Below, one piece after another: positions 57,635 through 64,000 of a stretch of DNA of 64,000 nt (its first letter is position 1; every line of letters starts with the position of its first letter). Under the pieces are notes generated by a model. That model did no database searches, was not told where the DNA came from, and saw only the letters and a program-made list of their open reading frames with translations. The stretch comes from Pantoea agglomerans. GTDB taxonomy: Bacteria; Pseudomonadota; Gammaproteobacteria; Enterobacterales; Enterobacteriaceae. The position numbers were made by a program, and so were the translations under genes. The stretch spans positions 3,100,001 through 3,164,000 of the forward strand of contig NZ_CP083809.1 of the NCBI RefSeq assembly GCF_020149765.1, written 5' to 3'.

Positions 57635-58981
57635 TTATCCGCGCGGTTTCAGTTCGATACGTTTGATATCGCCTGCAATCACCAGGAAGCTGAACGCGGC
57701 GACGAACGCATGGATGCCGACATAGATCAGCGCCCCTTCAAACGAGCCGCTGCTGGCGATGATATAGCCGATAGCGATAGGCGTAACGATGCCGGATAAG
57801 TTGCCGAACATATTGAACAGGCCGCCGCTCAGGCCGCTGATCTCTTTCGGCGCGGTGTCCGCCATTACCGCCCAGCCCAGCGCGCCGATGCCTTTGCCGA
57901 AGAAGGCGAGCGCCATAAAGAACACCACCACCCATTCGGTATCGCTGTAGTTACACATCACCATGCTGATCGAGAGCAGCATGCCGAGCACGATAGGCGT
58001 TTTGCGCGCAATATTGAGCGAGCCGGTTTTCCGCATCAGGTAATCGGAAATAACGCCGCCCAGCACCCCGCCGAGGAAGCCGCACACCGCCGGAATCGAG
58101 GCGATCATCCCCGCTTTCAGAATCGACATGCCGCGCGCCTGCACCAGATAGACCGGAAACCAGGTGATAAAGAAATAGGTGAGCGCGTTGACGCAGTACT
58201 GGCCGAGATAGATACCCAGCATCATGCGCGAGGAGAGTAGCTGTCTGATCTGGAACCACTTCTCATCCCAGCTCACTTTCTGCTGCGTCTTTTTCGCGTC
58301 CATATTGATCAGCGCGCCGCCCTGCTCCATATACTCCAGCTCGGCTTTGTTCACGCCGGGATGGTCGTTTGGATCGTGGATCACTTTCAGCCAGATAAAG
58401 CTGAGAATGATGCCGAGACCGCCCATAAACCAGAACACGTGCGCCCAGCCCACTTCGGCCACCAGCCAGCCCATAATCGGCGCAAAAATAACCGTGGCGA
58501 AATATTGCGCGGAGTTGAAAATCGCCACCGCGGTGCCGCGCTCCTGCGCCGGGAACCAGGCGGCAACGATGCGGCTGTTGCCGGGAAACGAAGGGGCCTC
58601 GGCCAGGCCGACCATAAAGCGCAGCAGAAACAGCGAAACGACAATGCCGAAGCCGCTGAAGATATCGACAAAGCCCTGCAGCAGCGTAAAGAGCGACCAG
58701 GTAAAGATGCTCCAGAAGTAGACGCGTTTAGAGCCGAAGCGGTCCAGCAGCCAGCCGCCCGGGATCTGGCCGATAACATAGGCCCAGGAGAACGCCGAGA
58801 AGATATAGCCGAGTCCCACCGAGTCCAGGCCGATATCTTTCGACATGGCGGAGCCGGCGATGGAAATGGTGGCGCGGTCGCCGTAGTTGAACGAGGTGAC
58901 GATAAACAACATCACCACGATCCAGTAGCGGGCGTTGGTGCGCTTCTGCACCGCTTCCGCCGTCTGGCTGTAACTATTCAT
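57635..58981 (-). CDS. gudP: Glucarate/galactarate transporter (MFS, ACS family)
   Basis: A 448-residue inner-membrane symporter with 12 predicted helices, very close to E. coli GudP. Blocks are KRTNARYWIVVMLF, FNYGDRATISIAG, GYIFSAFSWAYVIGQIPGG-type (seen in pieces), LAEAPSFPGNSRIVAAWFP and GPLSGGLFNMFGN-like (ISGLSGGLFNMFGN). It imports D-glucarate or D-galactarate with protons. The ATG at 58981 has AGGAG seven bases upstream and begins the family N-terminus; the longer frame is not conserved. It is the first gene of the six-gene gudP-gudX-gudD-garL-garR-garK operon. Confidence 0.95.
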   Translation of the reverse strand: MNSYSQTAEAVQKRTNARYWIVVMLFIVTSFNYGDRATISIAGSAMSKDIGLDSVGLGYIFSAFSWAYVIGQIPGGWLLDRFGSKRVYFWSIFTWSLFTLLQGFVDIFSGFGIVVSLFLLRFMVGLAEAPSFPGNSRIVAAWFPAQERGTAVAIFNSAQYFATVIFAPIMGWLVAEVGWAHVFWFMGGLGIILSFIWLKVIHDPNDHPGVNKAELEYMEQGGALINMDAKKTQQKVSWDEKWFQIRQLLSSRMMLGIYLGQYCVNALTYFFITWFPVYLVQARGMSILKAGMIASIPAVCGFLGGVLGGVISDYLMRKTGSLNIARKTPIVLGMLLSISMVMCNYSDTEWVVVFFMALAFFGKGIGALGWAVMADTAPKEISGLSGGLFNMFGNLSGIVTPIAIGYIIASSGSFEGALIYVGIHAFVAAFSFLVIAGDIKRIELKPRG

Positions 58982-59540
58982 GATGCACTCCTGAAATATA
59001 GCGTTCGCTACATTCGCTCTGACTGCATACACATCGCGTTGGGTATCAGAGAGAAGTCGGGTTAAACACGGCGATTTTTTATAGGGGCAAACCGATAGTG
59101 CGTCGTGACGAATAACCTAACGTCGAATAACGAAAGCCAGTATAGGAATGACAACAGGCGGAGGCACTGGAAGAACGCCTGACAATTAAGCCTCTGGGAC
59201 ACGCATTGTCTGGCAGTTGCACAGCCGACTGCGGCGCGCCTCACGGAACCCGCTTTTTTCAGCCAGTAATGGCGATTTATTAAGCAGCGGCGGACGCCTT
59301 TGTGAGACTCTTCACTTGCTTTTGGAGAAGCGAACCAAAAAGCAGCGTAAATGCGCGCAAATGCCGGTCAGTTGCACAATGCGGGCGACAACCGGGGTTC
59401 ATATACTAAGGCTGGCAAATCTGATGTGCGTCATGAAGAACGATAATGCGCCGCCACGTACGGCGCGCCCGGCTGCTGACAAAGCCTGCTCGGGCACGGG
59501 ATTAATCATTATTCGCGTATGCATGACTGGAAGGTGAGCG
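58982..59540. promoter_or_regulatory. Divergent gudP/garD control region with a CRP-like site
   Basis: About 560 bases between divergent gudP and garD. TGTGA-N6-TCACT at 59301–59316 is one base from the CRP core TGTGA-N6-TCACA. Its position fits catabolite control of one or both units. In E. coli these operons are switched on by CdaR (SdaR) in response to the acids; I cannot point to a CdaR site with confidence. No gene is supported inside. Confidence 0.5.
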
Positions 59541-61100
59541 ATGAACCGAATTCTGAATGAGCCGCCGCTCTGTATCAAAGTCCATGAAGATGACAATGTC
59601 GCTATCGTGGTCAATAGCCAGGGCCTGCCGGCAGGCACCACCTTTCCCGATGGGCTGACGCTGACGGAACATGTTCCGCAAGGGCATAAAGTCGCCCTCG
59701 CCGCGATTCCGCAGGGGGCGGCCATCCTCCGCTATGGCGAAACGATCGGCTATGCGCTGCGCGATATCGCCCAGGGGAGCTGGATCGACGAGTCGCTGGT
59801 TATGCTGCCTGAAGCGCCGCCGCTCGCCAGCCTGCCGCTGGCGACCAACGTGCCGCCCGAGCTGCCGCCGCTGGAGGGCTACACCTTTGAAGGCTACCGC
59901 AACGCGGACGGCAGCGTCGGCACGCGCAACCTGCTCGGCATTACCACCAGCGTACACTGCGTGGCGGGCGTGGTGGACTACGTGGTGCAGATTATCGAAC
60001 GCGACCTGCTGCCGAACTATCCGAACGTCGATGGCGTCGTGGCGCTAAACCACCTGTACGGCTGCGGCGTGGCGATTAACGCGCCGGCGGCGGTGGTGCC
60101 GATTCGCACTATTCATAACCTGGCGCTGAACGCTAACTTCGGCGGCGAAATCATGGTAGTGAGCCTCGGCTGCGAGAAGCTGCAGCCGGATCGTCTGCTG
60201 ACCGGCACCCCCGACGTGCAGGCGATTTCACTCGACGAAAGCGATATTGTGCGCCTGCAGGATGAGCGCCATATCGGCTTCGGCGCGATGGTGGAGGAGA
60301 TCCTCAGCGTGGCGAAAAGGCACCTTGAGCGACTCAACCGCCGCCAGCGTGAAACCTGTCCCGCCTCCGCGCTGATCGTCGGCACGCAGTGCGGCGGCAG
60401 CGACGCCTTTTCCGGCGTCACCGCCAATCCCGCCGTGGGCTTCGCCTCCGATCTGCTGGTGCGCTGCGGCGCGACGGTGATGTTTTCCGAAGTGACAGAA
60501 GTGCGCGACGCTATCCATCTGCTGACGCCGCGCGTTATTAATGAAGAGGTCGGCAGGCGGCTGCTGGAGGAGATGGCGTGGTATGACGACTATCTCGATC
60601 AGGGCCAGACTGACCGCAGCGCCAACCCCTCGCCCGGCAATAAAAAAGGCGGGCTGGCGAACGTGGTGGAAAAAGCGCTGGGATCGATCGCCAAATCGGG
60701 CCGCAGCGCGATTGTCGAAGTGCTGTCGCCCGGCCAGCGGCCGACGCGGCGCGGCCTGATCTACGCCGCTACTCCCGCCAGCGATTTCGTCTGCGGCACG
60801 CAGCAGATGGCGTCGGGGATTACGCTGCAGGTCTTTACCACCGGACGCGGCACCCCTTACGGACTGGCGGCGATTCCGGTGATCAAGATGGCGACGCGCA
60901 ACGCGCTGGCCGATCGCTGGCACGATTTAATGGATATTAACGCCGGCACTATCGCCACGGGAGAAGAGACCATTGAGCAGGTCGGCTGGCGGCTCTTTCA
61001 CTTGATACTGGACATCGCCAGCGGCCGCCAGCAAACCTGGTCAGATCGCTGGGGCATTCGCAACCAGCTGGCGGTGTTCAATCCGGCGCCGGTGACCTGA
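59541..61100 (+). CDS. garD: Galactarate dehydratase
   Basis: A 519-residue UxaA/GarD-family enzyme (E. coli 523). It dehydrates D-galactarate (meso-galactarate) to 5-keto-4-deoxy-D-glucarate, the same product as GudD, using a metal ion. It has an N-terminal SAF domain (about 10–90, [15 protein letters not shown] and PQGHKVAL), then a long core with [62 protein letters not shown] and [13 protein letters not shown]. It is divergent from the gud/gar operon, so both dehydration branches meet in one locus. AAGG precedes the ATG. Confidence 0.97.
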   Translation: MNRILNEPPLCIKVHEDDNVAIVVNSQGLPAGTTFPDGLTLTEHVPQGHKVALAAIPQGAAILRYGETIGYALRDIAQGSWIDESLVMLPEAPPLASLPLATNVPPELPPLEGYTFEGYRNADGSVGTRNLLGITTSVHCVAGVVDYVVQIIERDLLPNYPNVDGVVALNHLYGCGVAINAPAAVVPIRTIHNLALNANFGGEIMVVSLGCEKLQPDRLLTGTPDVQAISLDESDIVRLQDERHIGFGAMVEEILSVAKRHLERLNRRQRETCPASALIVGTQCGGSDAFSGVTANPAVGFASDLLVRCGATVMFSEVTEVRDAIHLLTPRVINEEVGRRLLEEMAWYDDYLDQGQTDRSANPSPGNKKGGLANVVEKALGSIAKSGRSAIVEVLSPGQRPTRRGLIYAATPASDFVCGTQQMASGITLQVFTTGRGTPYGLAAIPVIKMATRNALADRWHDLMDINAGTIATGEETIEQVGWRLFHLILDIASGRQQTWSDRWGIRNQLAVFNPAPVT

Positions 61101-61138
61101 CAGCGAGGCGCGCTGCGCTGCGGCGGGGCGCGGTTAAC

Positions 61139-61585
61139 TCAAAGCTGTTTTCCCCAGGCTTCAACCCAGGGCGACGTGACCGTCTCCGGCTCAGGATCTT
61201 CGGTAGCGTCCACCAGCAGCACCTCGCCGACGCGCTGCGCGTGCTGCTCCTGCAACAGCGCGTCAAAGGTTTTGCCCGCGCCGCAAAAGTGGTCGTAGCT
61301 GCTGTCGCCCAGCGCGATCACGCCGTAACGCAGCGTCGGCTGATAGCCCAGCTTATCTTTCACGTCGTGATAGAGCGCGGCGATATTGTCCGGGAAATTG
61401 CCCTGCCCGGTGGTCGAGGTGATCACCAGCGCGACATCGCTGCTGTAGCCCTGCCACTGCGCTAAGGTCGGATCGTCATAAACCGCCACGTCGTGCCCCT
61501 GCGCCTGTAAAATCGGCTGCGCCTCTTCCGCCACCAGCAGCGCGTTACCGTATACCGTACCTACAAAAATGCCAATCTTCGCCAT
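61139..61585 (-). CDS. yqcA: Flavodoxin-like protein YqcA
   Basis: A 148-residue FMN-binding electron carrier of the MioC/YqcA short flavodoxin type. The FMN phosphate loop [13 protein letters not shown] and the loops [11 protein letters not shown] and [13 protein letters not shown] are visible. Its redox partner is not known. It lies 11 bases after truC in a yqcC-truC-yqcA operon, the same order as in E. coli, next to the glucarate genes. Length is normal. Confidence 0.95.
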   Translation of the reverse strand: MAKIGIFVGTVYGNALLVAEEAQPILQAQGHDVAVYDDPTLAQWQGYSSDVALVITSTTGQGNFPDNIAALYHDVKDKLGYQPTLRYGVIALGDSSYDHFCGAGKTFDALLQEQHAQRVGEVLLVDATEDPEPETVTSPWVEAWGKQL

Positions 61586-61596
61586 GTGCCTGCTCC

Positions 61597-62373
61597 TTAA
61601 GCTGAGCTGCTATCCTCGCCTGCCGCGTCGGCAAACTCAAGTCCTGCGGCGGCGAACGCCGCCTGCCAGCCAAACGCGTCGGCCAGCCCGCGCCATATCC
61701 CGTCCAGGCCGGCGCGGATCACCAGCGGTTCGCCGGTCACCGGGTGCGTCAGCGCCAGGCTGCTGGCGTGCAGCATCAGGCGGTCGGCACCGAAATGCTG
61801 CGCCGCGCCGCGATTCTGCCGCAGATCGCCGTGGGTGGTATCGCCGATAATCGGGTGGCGCAGGTGCGCCATATGGCGGCGCAGCTGGTGCTTGCGGCCC
61901 GTGCGCGGCGAGAGCTGCATCAGGCTGTAGCGCGCGCTCGGATAGCGCCCGATAGCCACCGGCATCTCCGCCCAGGCGAGCGCCTGATAGTCGGTCACCG
62001 CCGGCTGCGGCGCACGCGCTTCCGTGGCGAATTTATCGGCGATCTTGTCCAGCTCCTCTACCAGCGGGTAGTCGAGCGTGCCGCTCTCCTGCAGCCAGCC
62101 GCGCGTTACCGCGTGATAGGTTTTCTGCATCTGATGATGCTCAAACTGCTGCGACAGCAGGCGCCCCACTTCGCTGGAGAGGCCCATCAGCAGCACGCCC
62201 GAGGTCGGGCGATCGAGGCGATGCGCGGTAAAGACGTGCTGGCCTATCTGATCGCGCACCGTCTGCATGACCACCACTTTTTCTTTGCGATCCAGCCAGC
62301 TGCGATGCACCAGCCAGCCGGCGGGCTTGTTGACCGCCACCAGCCACTCATCCTGATAGATAATCTCCAGCAT
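61597..62373 (-). CDS. truC: tRNA pseudouridine(65) synthase TruC
   Basis: A 258-residue RluA-family pseudouridine synthase that modifies U65 of tRNA-Ile and tRNA-Asp in E. coli. The catalytic aspartate lies in the [12 protein letters not shown] motif (about residue 54). Other blocks are [26 protein letters not shown] start, [25 protein letters not shown] and [11 protein letters not shown]. The ATG overlaps the yqcC stop by 4 bases, so the genes are coupled. Confidence 0.96.
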   Translation of the reverse strand: MLEIIYQDEWLVAVNKPAGWLVHRSWLDRKEKVVVMQTVRDQIGQHVFTAHRLDRPTSGVLLMGLSSEVGRLLSQQFEHHQMQKTYHAVTRGWLQESGTLDYPLVEELDKIADKFATEARAPQPAVTDYQALAWAEMPVAIGRYPSARYSLMQLSPRTGRKHQLRRHMAHLRHPIIGDTTHGDLRQNRGAAQHFGADRLMLHASSLALTHPVTGEPLVIRAGLDGIWRGLADAFGWQAAFAAAGLEFADAAGEDSSSA

Positions 62374-62696
62374 CAGGCGCGATCGTCCATAAACAGCGCA
62401 TCGAGCTGCGTCAGGCTATGCAGGATCGGCCCATGGCCCGGCGTAGCAGCGGTCAGCGCGACTTCAAAATAGGGGGCGATAGCGAAATTTTGCGGCAGCG
62501 GCTGCTGCGCGGCAATAAGCGCCCGCATGCGCGGGATAAGAACCCACTGCAGCCACTCAAGCGGCTCCAGCGTGTCGAGACAGAAAGGCTGGCTGCTGGC
62601 GAGCGCGCTGGCGGACGGGGGCGTCTCCTGCCAGTGATGGTGATCGCGCAGCAGCGCTTCAAGCTGCTCCAGCCGTTGTAACAGTAAAAGGGTCAT
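62373..62696 (-). CDS. yqcC: YqcC family protein of unknown function
   Basis: A 107-residue protein (E. coli 109), all helical by composition. Conserved parts are LEALLRDHHHW, LDTLEPLEWLQWVLIPRM and the C-terminal LTQLDALFMDD. Function unknown in the literature I know; it is always next to truC. GGAGGTG precedes the ATG at 62696, and a longer open frame upstream is not conserved. First gene of yqcC-truC-yqcA. Confidence 0.92.
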   Translation of the reverse strand: MTLLLLQRLEQLEALLRDHHHWQETPPSASALASSQPFCLDTLEPLEWLQWVLIPRMRALIAAQQPLPQNFAIAPYFEVALTAATPGHGPILHSLTQLDALFMDDRA

Positions 62697-62757
62697 ACGC
62701 CACCTCCAGCGAGCGGTAAATTGGGGCGGCAAGCATACCACCGCCGAACGCGCGCGC

Positions 62758-62790
62758 AAAAAAAGGGAGCACTGTTAAAACAGTGCTCCC
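62758..62790 (-). terminator. CsrB intrinsic terminator
   Basis: Minus-strand perfect stem GGGAGCACTG/CAGTGCTCCC (62765–62790) with a short TTTTAA loop, followed by seven Ts (62758–62764). It forms the 3' end of CsrB. Confidence 0.95.
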
Positions 62791-63079
62791 GGTTCGTTTG
62801 CAGCTTTCCCGCTACTTTGATGCTCCCTGCTCATCCGTGACAACTTTTCCTGCGCGCTATCCTGCGCTTATCATCCCGATAATTCCTTTGGCTTCCGGGC
62901 CCACCGCGCATCATGTGCGGCTCTCGTTCTCCTTCCTGGAGGTGTCCCTGACTCTTTCCTGAGTGTCCTGCTTCATCCTGAAGCCTTCCGTGTGACGTAA
63001 ACTCCGTTACGTTCCCGCCTCCTGGCATGACGTATCCTGACGCTATCTTCAATCCTCTGGCTTCCTGCCAACTGCTGAC
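62759..63079 (-). ncRNA. csrB: CsrB regulatory RNA that sequesters CsrA
   Basis: The minus strand from 63079 to the terminator holds 22 GGA triplets in about 320 bases, many as CAGGA(U/A) in hairpin loops. This is the signature of CsrB, which titrates the translation regulator CsrA (RsmA). Its position between yqcC and syd is that of E. coli csrB, and the 5' start GTCAGCAG resembles the E. coli start. The 5' end is estimated from this and a possible promoter TTGTTT-N17-AGAATA; it is accurate to a few bases only. No protein is coded; a 73-codon frame inside is incidental. Confidence 0.95.
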
Positions 63080-63243
63080 TATTCTGTCAGAGGCGGCTGA
63101 ATAAACAAGATACTTAACAGCGTTACCTTATTTGTTTATAGACCAAATTTAGGAGTAATGCCATTAAGTCAATGATTCACAATATTTTTACATTGCGGAC
63201 TTCTGGATGGCCCTTGAGAAAAATGCCAATCTCTCACATCATA

Positions 63244-63261
63244 TGTAAGAGATATCTCACA
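63244..63261. promoter_or_regulatory. UvrY/SirA (BarA–UvrY) binding site upstream of csrB
   Basis: TGTAAGAGATATCTCACA, an 18-base inverted repeat that matches the UvrY/SirA recognition pattern. Its centre is about 173 bases upstream of the estimated csrB start. It lies just past the syd stop, so csrB is expected to answer to the BarA–UvrY system as in E. coli. Confidence 0.8.
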
Positions 63262-63267
63262 ATGCCA

Positions 63268-63831
63268 CTAGCGATTATCTGCAAATGCCGGCATAACCAC
63301 CTGTAAACCCTTAAGAAAGGTCTGAGTGTTTTCCGCCAGCACTTCTCGCTTTTGAGTACCGGGCTGTTCAAGAATAACTTCCCCGGTCAGATTGCAAACC
63401 GAGACGATCTCCTGCTCCGATTCAGTGGCAGCGATAAAGAGCGTCGGCGTCTGCTTTAAACGGCGCTTCATAATCAGATGTCCTATCAGGTTCTCCTGCA
63501 GCCGCAGGAAATCCTCTTCGCTCCAGACCTGCAGCAGCGACAACTCGAGCTGCCCCAGGCGCGCCGTCATATCGCCCGCAAACTGCGCGGTGTAAAAGGC
63601 GGCAATATCCTCCTGCAGCCGGATATCCAGCGCGCGCTCTACCGCTTCCAGCGTGGCAGGCAGGGTAAAGGGCTGCGGCTGCCACCATACCTCGTCAGCC
63701 TGAGTGGCGATAATACAGGGCGACGGCACGCCACAGAGCGCCTGGCTGGCGGGCGCGTGGCCGGTGCGCTGTTGCCAGGCGTCGCAGTAGCGGGCGGTAA
63801 ATTCGCGCAGGGCATCGACAGTCTGTTGCAT
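63268..63831 (-). CDS. syd: SecY-interacting protein Syd
   Basis: A 187-residue cytoplasmic protein that binds SecY at the inner membrane and checks the assembly of the translocon. Blocks are [79 protein letters not shown] (in pieces) and [10 protein letters not shown]. The ATG at 63831 starts the conserved N-terminus; the longer frame upstream overlaps the queF promoter. It is divergent from queF, as in E. coli. Confidence 0.96.
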   Translation of the reverse strand: MQQTVDALREFTARYCDAWQQRTGHAPASQALCGVPSPCIIATQADEVWWQPQPFTLPATLEAVERALDIRLQEDIAAFYTAQFAGDMTARLGQLELSLLQVWSEEDFLRLQENLIGHLIMKRRLKQTPTLFIAATESEQEIVSVCNLTGEVILEQPGTQKREVLAENTQTFLKGLQVVMPAFADNR

Positions 63832-63896
63832 CTCTCTTTTTCTCACGTCTGATGGGTTACACTTATCTACTTTGTTTTGTATCACGGGTAACCGCT

Positions 63897-64000
63897 ATGT
63901 CTTTATATGAAAAGGATCGGGCGCTGAGCAACCTGACCCTGGGCAAACCCACAGCCTATCACGATCAATACGATCCCAGCCTGCTTCAGGCGGTGCCGCG
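63897..64000 (+). CDS. queF: NADPH-dependent 7-cyano-7-deazaguanine reductase QueF, 5' part
   Basis: The first 34 codons are in the window: [18 protein letters not shown], then [15 protein letters not shown]. These agree with the N-terminus of the long-type QueF of enterics, which reduces preQ0 to preQ1 in queuosine synthesis. The catalytic residues lie beyond the right edge. Divergent from syd, 65 bases apart. Confidence 0.92.
   Translation, partial: MSLYEKDRALSNLTLGKPTAYHDQYDPSLLQAVP

Noticed and set aside
55027..57799. Two long plus-strand open frames (516 and 640 codons) opposite gudD and gudX
   Set aside because: Antisense to strongly conserved dehydratase genes; similarity between them only reflects the gene duplication.

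Overview
The window is from an enterobacterial chromosome. Two gene orders known from E. coli are both preserved: thrW–proA–proB–porin–crl–frsA–gpt–pepD, and queF–syd–csrB–yqcC–truC–yqcA–gudP–gudX–gudD. High GC, a CheV gene and no other strong marker suggest an Erwiniaceae-like genome (Pantoea, Mixta or Erwinia). That family-level guess is inference, not shown by the sequence.

Layout. 1–4.5 kb: 3' end of dbpA, a YgiW-like periplasmic OB-fold protein, then cheV and a methyl-accepting chemotaxis protein, each behind a FliA (sigma-28) promoter. 4.6–7.9 kb: a three-gene surface-glycan operon (GT2, flippase, GT2). 8.6–10.2 kb: a thioesterase and an exported HSL-type esterase. 10.7–27.3 kb: a contact-dependent inhibition (CDI) locus read leftward, with cdiB, a giant cdiA (about 3,540 residues), its cdiI, and then a graveyard of displaced toxin/immunity modules. 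Two of the module joins sit at or beside the VENN motif. 28.4 kb: tRNA-Thr (thrW). 28.6–33.4 kb: a compact phage-derived cassette between proA and thrW with repressor, small ORF, endolysin, holin, Rz, Rz1 and a beta-helix depolymerase. It has a lambda-like operator array and no capsid, tail-assembly or integrase genes.

33.7–37.4 kb: proA, proB and a trimeric porin at the phoE position. 37.7–43.7 kb: a giant autotransporter broken by one in-frame amber codon just before its beta-barrel. 44.1–48.1 kb: crl, frsA, gpt, pepD. 48.4–52 kb: an RbsABC-like sugar ABC transporter with an inverted repeat resembling MetJ boxes upstream. 52–61.1 kb: a complete D-glucarate/D-galactarate catabolic block, with gudP-gudX-gudD-garL-garR-garK in one orientation and garD divergent. 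The genes take up the acids, dehydrate them to 5-keto-4-deoxy-glucarate, cleave this to pyruvate and tartronate semialdehyde, reduce the latter to glycerate and phosphorylate it. 61.1–64 kb: yqcA, truC, yqcC, the CsrB regulatory RNA with 22 GGA motifs and an upstream UvrY-type site, syd and the 5' end of queF.

The strongest candidates for something not yet described are the repressor-controlled lysis/depolymerase cassette and the decaying CDI module array beside thrW, whose acceptor stem carries mismatches consistent with 3'-end replacement by a mobile element.
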